Source of the DNA: Brasenia schreberi
Lineage: Eukaryota > Streptophyta > Magnoliopsida > Nymphaeales > Cabombaceae
NCBI GenBank assembly: GCA_036023115.1
Contig: JAYKKT010000059.1
Span: forward strand, 8,381,001 to 8,445,000
Length of the DNA: 64,000 nucleotides
Direction: 5' to 3'
This document shows positions 53,831-64,000 of the stretch, in pieces. Positions within the stretch are counted from its first letter, which is position 1, and every line of letters starts with the position of its first letter. Under the pieces are notes generated by a model that was not told the DNA's origin, searched no databases, and worked only from the letters and a program-made list of their open reading frames with translations. Position numbers and translations under genes: made by a program.

Positions 53831-55140
53831 ATGGGAGTTGCTGGACTCCCAATATACTCTTTTTAAACGTATGGATTGTTCATCTTTTTGATTTAATGAT
53901 CTATATTGAAAGGAGAAAAGTAAATGTATAAGTTATAGTTTGTACCTTTTGATTTCTTTCTCTCTATATATAATCTAGATTTAGGAATCCACAAAAATAA
54001 AGAATCACAAGAAACTCATCAGCTCCATTGTTCGATTACCATGATGTGGAAACTTGAATTGAAAAAGTAGATACCTTTTGGAGGTTAATACTTTATCACA
54101 TCAACGGCTTATCTCAAAGATTGAACGGTTATGATGAGTTTCTTGTGAGTTTATTAAATCAAGTCTCTCTATATATATAAAATCATGTGCACTTGTGCAT
54201 TAAGTTCATGTCATATAAGACTAAAAAATTAGCTTAATTTTTGTTTTGGCGGAGTAATCATGTAAATTTCAAATTCAAAGTATATATATAGTTCAGAATA
54301 ACTAGCTAATTAACATAAAAGGAAGCATAATCTAGGTCACCTCTTCCTAGTCTCAGCAGGCTCCATGGTATACCCGTTTCCCTTCTTCCTGCAAACATAT
54401 AAATCACATTGGTCAAATGGACTTGGTACGCGTACACGTTTTGTGGTCAATAACTTAGAACCATGACTTGAGCCAACACGGATAGATCATGACTTGCATG
54501 GCATGAGAACACTTATTTTTAGACGTTTTAAGACAACAATAGTTGACTGTAAAGAATAAATTGGATCTTATATATCCAGACCTTTAGGAAGACAGTAAAA
54601 AACGAAAACTTAACAAACATGAAGTTATAGTAACAATCAATATGAATAAAATGTTGCAGATACTGTTATAAACACTCTTATATATATATATATATACATC
54701 ATTTAAAGAAACCTGTTAATTGCTCCCATATGGGGGCTCCTTTGGAGAGCTAGTCAGCTCGATCATCAGAGTCATGTGAGACTAATCCTAGGCTCCTAGC
54801 CATATGCCAGAGTTAACTTTAGCCAAACCTAAGTGTTTTCAAACTCCCCATCTGTTTTGACGGTTCGTATGGATCGATTTTTGCAGACACAATAATCAAA
54901 ATTATAAATCACGATTTTCCAACGGTTGACATTTTCTTTAACAGTAGTAATCGAGAAAAAATGTTCTAGCAATCTCCATCACTCAGCTGGCTAACTCCGA
55001 GCCCCAGTTAACTCGGCCACTCGGCCAACCATATGTCTCTGTGTGTGTGTGTTATGTACAGAAAGAGCATAGTAGATGTGAGAGGGCACATACACGCACT
55101 GGCTCTTGTCAGCACAGTCGCAGTTGCCGCAGCTCGACAT
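53305..55140 (-). CDS. MT3: Type 3 plant metallothionein, three exons
   Basis: Exons on the - strand: 55140-55094, 54388-54341 and 53407-53305, with GT-AG introns (705 and 933 bp). The codons for V16 and S32 are split across the junctions. The product is 65 residues, the usual length. The N-terminal domain MSSCGNCDCADKSQCVKKGN has the four cysteines of type 3 (CxxCxCxxxxxC). A Cys-free spacer contains SYFDELDE. The C-terminal domain ends GCKCGAGSACKCVNCNCGAH with six cysteines. Known role: cytosolic binding of Cu(I), Zn(II) and other soft metals by thiolates, and redox buffering; often abundant in fruit, leaf and stress tissue. No lesion is seen, so it is probably expressed. A TATA box lies 98 bp before the ATG. 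Type 3 is preferred over type 2 because it lacks the CCxxxCGCG start. Confidence 0.95.
53748..53831. repeat. (TG)n-(TA)n-(GA)n compound microsatellite in MT3 intron 2
   Basis: Short TG run, long TA run, then GA run ending at aatggga. It lies inside the second metallothionein intron. Confidence 0.95.
54005..54148. mobile_element. Small foldback (MITE-like) element in MT3 intron 2
   Basis: tcacaagaaactcatcagct at 54005, continuing ..ttgttcgatt, is mirrored by gattgaacggttatgatgag followed by tttcttgtga, ending at 54148. The arms are about 30 bp with a few mismatches and the loop is about 80 bp. No clear TSD. Confidence 0.6.
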
Positions 55141-55237
55141 GGCAATAAGTTTAGCACGAAGGAAGAGGGAAAGGAAAATATATGGCTGGAGAAAGTTTTG
55201 TAGAATGGTTTTGCTTGATTGCAGTTATAGGTTTGAG

Positions 55238-55245
55238 TATTTATA
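55238..55245 (-). promoter_or_regulatory. TATA box of metallothionein gene
   Basis: TATAAATA on the - strand, 98-105 bases upstream of the ATG, in the context catctataaatactcaaac. The position allows a 5' UTR of about 65-70 bases. Confidence 0.75.
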
Positions 55246-55484
55246 GATGTTTGAGGGCTCAGTTTGCGTGATTAAAGATCTCCATGATTGCGTTAAGGCA
55301 CACGCTTCTATGAGGAAACTACAAAGGAATCTCAATTATATGAGGTGGTGTGTGTGACTTTCTTATATCATATATATGTCATCCTCATCCCTATAACATC
55401 ATATACCGATGCAAAAGTGCACGTAACAGCAATTAATTTGTCGTCTCTTCATCCTTCACAAAACCCGTCATTTTCTTTTCAATA

Positions 55485-55517
<33 letters not shown>

Positions 55518-57067
55518 CATATACTTTATACAACCACGTACAATACAGTGCACTAGAGCACCATGACAAATGTTTTACGAGATTCTTTGCAAATTTGATC
55601 ATAGAAGATGTGCAGCAGGAAGCGATCTAACACCATGGCATCGACTACTAGTGACCCACATTTTCTAGTGTACATTAGATCTCGTAAGGGAAAAAACCGA
55701 AAAAAATACTGTACTTTTTAATTCTTAAACCCATAAAAGTTTGATTGATTTATTATAAAAGTCGAAATACAATTGACTTCCACCTACTCTTTAATCTGAG
55801 AGGTCATGTATGTGAAAGGAAATGCAAATAATGTGTACGACACAGTGAGTGACGAGGTATTATCATAGATAGGGGGATTTCGAAGACACGCACACACCAG
55901 ACACGTATGTATATGTTTTTGTTTTCTTTTTATTGCAACTTTTGTATATTTGGATCTAGAACTTGTATTTTTTAGTACTATATTTGATGCTGGATGTTGT
56001 TCATCTGTCTTTGTGGTAATATTTTTATAAATTTTATTCATTAAATAAAGAGAATCATATATTATAATACATATGTGAAATACCCTGTACTATTCGTTTC
56101 TAATATGCTTTTTGGCAGCGTTTGCTAAGCCAGACGCACACCCGGGGTATCGAGTTCACGATCTTAGAAAACCGTCACTTTTGATGCTTTACTTCTTAAT
56201 TTTAGAGTAAGACAACTATCAATTATTTTGATGCTCGTTGTGCAGAAAAACTGTCGCTTTTACTTCCCAATTTCATTTCTTTAATTGTTGCTTTTTAGGT
56301 AGAGAAACCTTGGCATAAATTGGAGAAATTGACCGGAGAAAAGCAATTGAAGAAGACACTAGACCTTATCAAGATTATGATCCTTACTAGTGGCACTATT
56401 TCCTTTACAAAGTTTATAGAAAACTAAATTAACAAAAACATCTCAATTTTGTTGAAAATGTGCTTAATTTTGAAAAAAAAAAAAGAAACCAAGGAAGCTT
56501 GCAAATCTTCATGTTAAACACATAAGAAAGGTAAAGTTAAAGATTGAGCAATAAAAGTTACACTTCAAATAATATGCAATATGTTTTCAAGGAACGTCGA
56601 GCGACGACTTTCCCGGCTAAGGGTGTCAACTGAAAGAAGATAAAAAGGTATTTGAAGATTATTAAACACAAATGCAGAGAAAAAAGGAGGCACCGCTTAA
56701 AACGTGAACCAGCTTCGTTTCTCATTAACACGCCATTTGGTCATTACGGTCACAGTCTTTCCCCACCCAAGAGAAAGCATCAACATCCGTGTTATTGCTC
56801 TCAATCTTCGTCAATAAAAACCGTCTGCAGTCGACCCTTTGTCCGAACTCCAAATAATATCACTCAATCATACATTGATTATTGCTTTTCTGTTTTAATT
56901 TTCACTTTAGCTGATAGTTTATTTGCAAACCGTGAGTGCCAAATTTGCCTCGATACACACATGATTAAGATATCATTTCCCTGTAAATTAAGCTGATATA
57001 GTTGTCTTAAGATGGCCTATTCTTGTAGTTTGTATTTTATTTAGCACTAATTGCTTACTTGCAGTAT

Positions 57068-57069
<2 letters not shown>
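55246..57069. other. MT3 upstream region and unassigned stretch
   Basis: A (CT)n run lies at 55487-55515, about 250-280 bp upstream of the TATA box. The rest is AT-rich. A + strand frame at 56652-56996 (114 codons) shows no familiar motif and I do not call it a gene. Confidence 0.5.

Positions 57070-57111
<42 letters not shown>
57070..57111. repeat. (TA)n microsatellite
   Basis: A pure TA run followed by atggagactggatgcaccgt, with a second small palindromic-looking stretch (caatagtggtacattattg). Confidence 0.95.
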
Positions 57112-57114
<3 letters not shown>

Positions 57115-57467
57115 AGACTGGATGCACCGTGCAATAGTGGTACATTATTGCACCAAATTTGAACCATTTGATCAAAAGATTTGATGATTTATGTTTAATT
57201 TTGAATATATACTTTTTATTTTTTGAAAATTTAAAAGTTTATTTTTCCTTTTTGAAAAGTAACTTGAGTGAATATGTGAGTACTAATTCGGGTTTTCTAT
57301 GTATACACATACTAGGTTGAGCATTTACAACAATATATGTTATTGATACTTAAAATAATAGAAATCGACAAAGCATATAAAATTTAACAATTGAAAGAAT
57401 CAATTATTTGGGGTCATTAACGTTTCTAACCTAGCACTAACATCAAGAAGGTCGAGTTAGTGTTAAT

Positions 57468-57680
57468 TTTGGGGAGATGGAAAAAATCATTTTTTAATGC
57501 ACTTAGCACAATTCAGTTGGTTTGGTCCTCGTTAGTTTCGTACCAAAAACCAAATCAAACTAAATTAAGAATTTTTTCTTTAAGTTTGAAACCAGAACCA
57601 AAAAACGAAAAAAAAACTACCAAAATGGGAAATTCTTGGATTTGGCGATTTTGGTTTTAACCGAGTAGTTCTCACTCCTA
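57468..57680. mobile_element. Possible 213-bp hAT-like element
   Basis: Flanks gtgttaat (57460-57467) and ttgttaat (57681-57688) match at 7 of 8. The interior is rich in ccaaaa(c/a)caaa and ggttttgg motifs and ends agttctcactccta, a hAT-style terminus. The left terminus ttggggagatgg matches it only weakly. Confidence 0.4.
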
Positions 57681-58043
57681 TTGTTAATCAAATTAGTTTG
57701 GGTGTTGTTGACACTCAAAATTTTGTGACATGAGTGCGACATGGTGCCAAGGCCTCAACAAAGCAGATCTCCATGGCTTGACGATAGAGCAGATCGCAAC
57801 ATTTCAACAAGGAAGATGAATGCCCTCGTGTGAAGTAGGTGAAGCGTCTGTGCGAGAAGCAGTCTACAGTAGCTTGTCGATAAGAAGCATACGAGCTTTC
57901 ACAACAGTTCTCATTTATATATTATCCAAGCTTAGCCAAACTTGTTTCTAATTGTCCTTGTAAGTAGTTTACTTTGTGAACGTTTTCCCTTCTAATCGAG
58001 ATTTTATATAAAAAATAAAACAATTTAGAAAATACTCATATTT

Positions 58044-60370
58044 TCAAAAAACGAGATGAACATTTAATTACTTATAAGAGTGGCTTATCACAAACACAAA
58101 TTGATTACTTTATTTGTAGAAAAAAAGATAGAGCGTGTTGTAAAGATTGTAAGGTAATTCCAGGAGAAAGCTTAACCACCTAACATCGACTTTTAGTTAT
58201 GGATTTACAAATAAAAAAATGGACAAAGAAGAAAAGAGTGCATCGAGCTATTCGGACTAAATGGTGGAACCTCAAAAGTGAGAAAGAAGATATATTTAAA
58301 CAAAAAGTCCTTCAAGGAGATGTTTGGAATTATGTTGGCACACCCTCTGATATGTGGAACAATATGGCTATACATATTAGGAAAGTGGCGAAAGATGTGT
58401 TAGGGGTATCTAAGGGAGGTGTACCGGCACAAAAAGAAGCTTGGTGGTGGAGTGAAGTAGTACAAAACAAAATCAAGGCAAAGAGGGCATGTTACAAATT
58501 ACATTATGCTAAGAAAACTAGTGAAACTTTAGAAGCTTATAAGAAAGCAAAGAAGGAAGCAAAAAAGGCCGTTAGTGAAGCAAAAGCTAAGATTTGGGAG
58601 GACTTATATAAAAAACTCAACTCAAAAGAGGGTGAAAGAGACATTTTTAGGATAGCTAGGGCTAGAGATAAGAAAACTAAAGATCTTAATTATGTTAGAT
58701 GCATAAAAGACGAGGATGAAAAAATTCTAGTGGCAAATGATGATATAAGAAATAGATGGAAAAACTATTTTTATAATCTTTTTAATGAAAATAAAGATGT
58801 TAGTATTAGTTTAGGAGATTTAGCCAAGTCAGAAAAGTATATAAACCACAATTTCTACCGACGTATTCAAAAGAATGAAGTCAAAGAGGCTCTTAAACAT
58901 ATGAAGAGTGGTAAATCGGTAGGACCAGATAATATTCCTATAGAAGTTTGGAAAATACTAGGAGAAATAGGAATCACTTGGCTCACAACACTATTTAATG
59001 AAATATGGAAAAACCAAAAGATGCCCGAGGAATGGAGAGCAAGTACACTTATACCCATATATAAAAACAAGGGAGACATTCAAAATTGTGCGAATTATCG
59101 AGGTATCAAGTTAATGAGTCATACTATGAAATTATGGGAAAGAATTATTGAACGTAGGTTAAGACAAGTATCAAGTACAATAGAGAACCAATTTGGATTT
59201 ATGTCTGGTAGATCTACTATTGAAGCGATTCACCTTTTGAGACGTCTTATGGAACATTTTAGAGCAAAAAAGAAAGACCTTCGCATGATATTTATTGATC
59301 TAGAAAAAGCTTATGATAGGGTACCGAGGGAGGTTCTTTGGAGAACTTTGGAAAAAAGAGGTATCCCATTGACATATATTAACCTTATAAGAGACATGTA
59401 TGATGGTGCAAAAACATGTGTGAGGACTCATGAAGGAACGACAGACTTCTTTGAAGTTAATATTGGGTTACATCAAGGATCAACTTTAAGTCCATACTTA
59501 TTTATAATGGTGATGGATGAGTTAACAAAACATATTCAAGATGAAGTACCTTGGTGTATGTTATTTGCAGATGACATTGTATTAGTGGAGGAGTTTAAGG
59601 AAAAAGTTAATAGAAAATTGGAACTATGGAGAGAAACATTAGAAAACAAAGGCCTCCGACTTAGTAGAACAAAGACAGAATATATGGAATGTAAGTTTGA
59701 TCATTTGGCTACTTCAGAGGACATAGAAATTAAAATTGGCACGCATTGCATTCCCCAAAAGGAAAGTTTTAAATACCTAGGGTCAATTTTTCAAAGTGAT
59801 GGAAGAATTGATGGAGATGTTACACATAGAATTAATGCTGGTTGGTTAAAATGGAGAGGAGCATCAGGTATTCTTTGTGACAAGAAGATACCATTAAAAT
59901 TAAAAGGTAAATATTATAGAGCAGCAGTTAGGCCTGCCATGTTTTATGGTTCTGAGTGTTGGGCAGTTAATCATCAACATGTACAAAAGATGTCTGTGAC
60001 AGAAATGAAGATGTTGAGATGGATGAGTGGTCATACAAGAAAAGACCGTATACATAATGAGGTTATTAGAAACAAATTAGGAGTGGCACCAATAGAGGAT
60101 AAAATGAGAGAACATCGTTTAAGATGGTTTGGACATATAGAAAGAAGATCAAAAGAAGAACCTATAAGAAGGTTAGAAAACCTAAATTTGGAAAGTATTA
60201 AAAGAGGTAGAGGACGACCACAAAAGTGTTGGAAAGAAACAATAAAGAATGATCTAGCTTATTGGGAGTTAACTGCTAACATGGCACACGATAGAGATCT
60301 GTGGAAACAAAGAATCCATGTAGCCGACCCCGTCTAGTATGGGAAAAGGCTTAGTTGTTGTTGTTGTTGT
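58044..60370 (+). mobile_element. RTE-clade LINE, 5'-truncated young copy (copy B)
   Basis: 2.33 kb ending gaccccgtctagtatggg, aaaggcttag, (TTG)n. The 17-bp agaaaatactcatattt occurs exactly at 58027-58043 and 60371-60387. It starts within the last part of the endonuclease domain. One nonsense change is visible near 58180 (TAA where copy A has CAA, Gln). Downstream the frame is open to the normal stop. The endonuclease is lost, so it cannot move on its own. Confidence 0.95.
58199..60337 (+). CDS. RTE copy B: reverse transcriptase and C-terminal domain, open frame
   Basis: 712 codons from an internal ATG (copy A has ATT here) to TAG. Residues 1-130 are a basic linker ([19 protein letters not shown], later [20 protein letters not shown]). 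The RT spans about 215-500 with [51 protein letters not shown] and FADD at residues 456-459. The C-terminal region carries [29 protein letters not shown] and GRGRPQKCW. All visible RT catalytic residues are intact. The protein, if made at all, would lack the endonuclease. There is no reason to think a promoter precedes it; the open frame most likely reflects recent insertion. Confidence 0.85.
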   Translation: MDLQIKKWTKKKRVHRAIRTKWWNLKSEKEDIFKQKVLQGDVWNYVGTPSDMWNNMAIHIRKVAKDVLGVSKGGVPAQKEAWWWSEVVQNKIKAKRACYKLHYAKKTSETLEAYKKAKKEAKKAVSEAKAKIWEDLYKKLNSKEGERDIFRIARARDKKTKDLNYVRCIKDEDEKILVANDDIRNRWKNYFYNLFNENKDVSISLGDLAKSEKYINHNFYRRIQKNEVKEALKHMKSGKSVGPDNIPIEVWKILGEIGITWLTTLFNEIWKNQKMPEEWRASTLIPIYKNKGDIQNCANYRGIKLMSHTMKLWERIIERRLRQVSSTIENQFGFMSGRSTIEAIHLLRRLMEHFRAKKKDLRMIFIDLEKAYDRVPREVLWRTLEKRGIPLTYINLIRDMYDGAKTCVRTHEGTTDFFEVNIGLHQGSTLSPYLFIMVMDELTKHIQDEVPWCMLFADDIVLVEEFKEKVNRKLELWRETLENKGLRLSRTKTEYMECKFDHLATSEDIEIKIGTHCIPQKESFKYLGSIFQSDGRIDGDVTHRINAGWLKWRGASGILCDKKIPLKLKGKYYRAAVRPAMFYGSECWAVNHQHVQKMSVTEMKMLRWMSGHTRKDRIHNEVIRNKLGVAPIEDKMREHRLRWFGHIERRSKEEPIRRLENLNLESIKRGRGRPQKCWKETIKNDLAYWELTANMAHDRDLWKQRIHVADPV

Positions 60371-60387
60371 AGAAAATACTCATATTT

Positions 60388-62231
60388 GGAATGGGAAAGA
60401 AACATATAGCTGGAGATTTTCATTCGGACTGGGAAACAAACAAAAGCCACACCTGCTGAGATATCATTCATGTTAGGTTTAGGGTCTAGAAAAACAGAAC
60501 ATGATCTAGCTCATTAAGGTATTTATATCGAATACAACCGGCTCATATATGATGGTCTGGTTGAATTAAGATAATGTTTCGCACATATATGTTAGAAAAC
60601 CACACCGACAACTAATTACACAGGTAGTGTAGTTAAATGGTAAAGGCTTTATATTTATGTTTTTAACTCAAATGATAGAGTATTTTATTTTTCAATAAAC
60701 CATATTTCCCAATTTTAGGTTTTACGTTAATAGGAGTTTATGTTACTGCTAGTCTAATTAATTTGGGTCATGTTTGGTTCGACTCGATGAGCAAATGAGA
60801 TAAAGATAACAGCCAATTTAAAATGGAAAATGGGCCTCAAACGATCTTTTTTGGTTCACTCAGCTGATTAAAATGGAAAATGGACCTCAAAAGATGTTTC
60901 AATCTGTCTGTTTTAGCAACAGAGCTAGTAGCTAGAAGTTCTTAGCAGGCCTATTCCAATGCATTCTGCTGACTGAATGAGCTTAATACTTCTCTAAGAA
61001 CCCCTTGTTTTAACCTAGATCAAAGACAAGCAAGACCTATGAGTTATGAGCTCCTAAACAAGGTTTATGAAGGCTTAACTGGTTCTTTCTTTTTGTGGTC
61101 AAGAGGAGTGCTGTAGCCGTAAGGAATTACATCTTCACCAGCCCTGTTAAAGGCAATGCCCATTTGATCTCCCAGTACTTGCACAGCTAGTCTTTGTGGA
61201 CGTTCATCACAACCGCAGAGACCGGAAGGTAGTTCAGTAACATAATTATGTGGCTAAATCGTTTGAGCAGTTGTTGCCATCTCTAAGTGTATATTTGAAC
61301 AACAACAACCTTCAATCAATCTCTTTCAGTTACTAACGTGATCCATTTGAGCATGGGATTCTGGTTGTTGTTGCTACCTGCTCTTCCGTTAAACCATTGG
61401 AATAAAGTCATAGCAGAGTCAATCTCAACAATAATTCTTGTCAATCCATTGCCCAAATGCTAATTCCAGTTGATTGTAGATGCCCCGCATCCAAGGCTGA
61501 AACACCAGTCGATGTTCAAGCCTTTTAGCCAATCTCCGCTGCTATTTTCCAGTAATTCTCCGCATCCCCATTGGTGATGATAACCCTTGCTTCCGACAAT
61601 CGCGATTTAGTTTCGCCCGTCCATCAGTAGGCGGCCACCATTAATTTCATCTCCTCGTTAGTCTTCCTCCTAAGACGCATTGTTTCCTCGTGCACAACCG
61701 AAGAGTTAGAGACACAGCGAGTAAAGGTAGTTGTATTCGGGCAACGAGGCTGCTCTAACGAGTCATTAAACTTTTGATCATTAGGCCACTTCTGATCACA
61801 TCTAGAGAAAGCACCGAGGACTCTCTGGTCCGAGCCTTCTCATATGGTTTATTCGGCTGGCCAAAGTCTCTGAGCCATGAGGAGCTTATATCCGCTTTTA
61901 ACATTGTACCTCCGATCTAACACATACTTTTTGCTCATTTTATCTCATCTTCACTTAGTAAAGTATTCTTTTGGAGGTATTGTCCGAATCTTCAATACAA
62001 TATGGCGCGGTAATATCTGGTTCAGGAAAGGTCAGTTCCTATCCTTGCTGTTACAATTATGTCGGTAACTTTCCACGGTTGATCGGTGTCAACCGAATGG
62101 TTAATGGATTCAGTTCTTAGCACTCACTATGTTGTGTTGGTTTTAACAATGTACCAAAATTCTAGCAACATGTTCATCGTGTAATGTACATGAATCCTCA
62201 TGGCTTCTATGAACAACTTGTCTTGTGGGTA
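60388..62231 (-). other. Gap with unassigned coding-like relics
   Basis: On the - strand, 61250-61089 reads without a stop: VTELPSGLCGCDERPQRLAV, then QVLGDQMGIAFNRAGEDVIP and YGYSTPLD. Further upstream, 61680-61500 gives MRLRRKTNEEMKLMVAA, a stop, and SRLSEARVIITNGDAENYWK. Sequence complexity is protein-like, but stops intervene and I do not recognise the family. It could be a decayed host gene or a captured gene piece. The rest is featureless. Confidence 0.35.
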
Positions 62232-62600
62232 TGTTGGAAGAAAAAAGTAAATAGCGGAAACACACTGAAACTGAACTCGAGAATTTAAAGGAGAAAGAAT
62301 TTTCAATGGTGTTTCACAAGTTGAAATTGCATTATATTTATAGGCCTTAAAAATTAAATGCTAAACACATTTTTTAGAACCTCATTACATTATTCAAGGA
62401 TAATTAAAACATGCAGATTAAATTAAGCCTTCCTATATTACAATTATTTGGAACTCTTGAGAAACCCAATTGGGCTTTTCAATTATCTAGATCAATGATC
62501 CAAAATAAGATTGGTTCATAGAAGAACCAAAAGACTTTCATTGGAAAACCAAAATACTATCATGAGCTTGTTTACTAAGAAATTTTTCATTTTCCAATAG
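62232..62600 (-). repeat. Copia-3 3' LTR
   Basis: On the - strand it starts about TGGAAAATGAAAAATTTC after a polypurine tract (AAGGGAGGC) and ends CTTCCAACA. Its start, with the tags ctttcattggaaaaccaaaat and atgagctt, is repeated at 63430-63530. Confidence 0.7.
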
Positions 62601-63429
62601 CCTCCCTTAAACCAAGTTCCTTGTAATCATGCCAATAATTTTTTTTGGCTTAAGGAAAACATCTACCCTTAATCATTTAGTAAACACATCAGCAATTTGA
62701 TTTTCTGATGAAATGATACTTAATGTCAATATGGTTGCTTCTCTCATCAAACATTGGATTTTTTGTCAAGGCAATTGCTGACTCATTATTGCGCTTAATC
62801 ATGGATGTATGCCCTTTCTTGTGATTTAACTCTACTAGTATTTGATGTAGCTAAATTGTTTGGGTAGCACAATATGCCACTACTATATATTATGTTTCTG
62901 CAGAAGATAAAGCTACCATTTCTTTGAAGACCAAGAGAAAATTTTATTTCCCAAAGAAAGGCATAACCGGAGGTATTCTTTCTTTTTTCAACATCTCCTC
63001 CCCAATCATTGTCTATATCCTGTAAGTTCAAAGTGATTAGATAAAAAATAAAGTATCCCATCATCTATAGTATATTTAATATATTATAAAACCCATTTAG
63101 TCAACTGCAAGAGAGATTGATTAGGATACTCCATGAATCTAGTCATTATTCTAATACTATAAACAATATCAGGTCAAGTAGAAGTTAAGTATCATAAACA
63201 TCTCACAAGTCTTTTGACATATATTGGATCAACTTCAACACCTCTTTTCTTTGGTTAATTTAGACATTTTCTTCATGAAAGTACAAATTGGTTTACAAGT
63301 CACCATCTTAAAATACTCAAGAATATCTTTGGCATACTTTAAGTTAGTTTAACAAATATGCCTTTATTTGATTTAGTCACTTCAAGGCCAATGAAGTAAG
63401 ACATGAGACCCATGTAAGACATATCAACC
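62601..63429 (-). mobile_element. Ty1/copia retrotransposon 3, RT-RNase H remnant
   Basis: The - strand reading includes LQDIDNDWGGDVEKRKNTSG then YAF (RNase H start), a degenerate active-site region near 62900, and KSQERAYIHD. Higher coordinates (63070-63420) carry RT-RNase H connection relics with stops. Gag to early RT are missing. It is bounded by the LTR at 62232-62600 and a partial LTR at 63430-63530, giving a strongly deleted element. Confidence 0.75.
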
Positions 63430-63530
63430 GAAAATAATCTTAGCTCATTGAAAAAGCAAAAGGCTTTCATTGGAAAACCAAAATAGTGTCATGAGCTTGG
63501 TTTACCAAGAATTTTTTTTTCTTCCAAGAG
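63430..63530 (-). repeat. Copia-3 LTR fragment
   Basis: It is similar to 62511-62600 in the same orientation (ctttcattggaaaaccaaaa, atgagcttg(g)tttac). After 63530 the window ends in sequence with no recognised feature. Confidence 0.6.
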
Positions 63531-64000
63531 GAAGTACATCCACTCTTTCTAAAACCATTCATCCACTCTTTCCAGCAACAACCGAGTAGGCTTCAACGGT
63601 GGGATGAGCAAACCAAGTCATTAACAAAGAGTTGGTGGCAGTCCAACAGTCCATTATTGGTAAATTTAATGAAGGAGAAGCAAAAGCTCTTTCACAGGGA
63701 TTGCTAGATTCGATATTCAATGATTATTTCAGGCAGGTTCGGTCTTGATCACAAATAGAGAGGGGGATGATTCAACTTTGGTGTTGGACTTAGTAGACTA
63801 GTTCAGCCAAAGGCTTGAGCCTAATCGAGTAAACAGTAAACCAGTGTGACTGAGCGTCTGAGTCTAGTTTGGTTTGAGTTTGGAGATTCTAGGTTTATGG
63901 GCAGTGGCAGGGTGGTGGAGACGATGACATGATCGAGTGGCTAACAGTGTGAGCATGATATGGTTGGCGTGCTCATTGATTGTGAATAGTGAACAAGGAG

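Noticed and set aside
56652..56996. 114-codon frame
   Set aside because: No familiar motif, no signal peptide or membrane segment, AT-rich codons like the surroundings.

Overview
This is eukaryotic DNA, almost certainly from a flowering-plant nuclear genome. It is AT-rich, with long (TA)n, (CT)n and (GA)n microsatellites. Its genes are split by GT-AG introns. It contains a plant type 3 metallothionein, an NRAMP metal-transporter gene, F-box-associated and neprosin-domain gene remnants, and many plant retrotransposon relics. There are no operons, no ribosome binding sites and no CRISPR array. No tRNA or rRNA gene was recognised.

Layout. 1-6.6 kb holds the last five exons of an NRAMP-family gene on the + strand; its 5' part lies before the window. 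The large fourth intron-like gap carries hAT-type repeats, and the last intron carries a reversed, 5'-truncated RTE LINE with a 14-bp target-site duplication (TSD). About 8.2 kb has a broken RRM (RNA-binding) gene copy. 9-14 kb is a decayed Ty1/copia element on the - strand with long LTRs. 18-21.7 kb is a second, scrambled copia element interrupted by what looks like an L1 3' end. 22-23 kb is a neprosin-domain (DUF239) pseudogene. 26.0-28.3 kb is a decayed hAT transposon with visible transposase relics and a TSD, followed by a 260-bp non-autonomous hAT-like element. 31.4-32.0 kb is an intact 187-residue membrane-protein gene. 33.0-36.95 kb is an RTE LINE inserted inside an older RTE LINE. 37.5-38.3 kb is an F-box-associated pseudogene. 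38.7-43.5 kb is a Ty3/gypsy remnant, and 43.5-44.8 kb another copy of the copia LTR. 45-50.5 kb is a GC-richer block bounded by two related TATA-bearing repeats, with an old RTE copy inside. 53.3-55.14 kb is the type 3 metallothionein gene on the - strand, in three exons. 58.0-60.4 kb is a young RTE LINE with a perfect 17-bp TSD and a long reverse-transcriptase frame. 62.2-63.5 kb is a third copia remnant.

How it works together. Three genes look functional: the NRAMP C-terminal half, the small membrane protein and the metallothionein. Two of these concern metals (transport and chelation), but they lie about 47 kb apart and nothing shows a functional cluster. Most of the rest is transposable-element sediment. 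The clearest story is the RTE LINE family, with at least six copies at graded ages: three with perfect TSDs, one nested inside another. I did not find a convincing undescribed biological system. The best leads are the divergent NRAMP motif, the 5' repeat units of the RTE element, the long tandem-repeat-bearing copia LTRs, and an unclassified LTR-like block at 45-50 kb.
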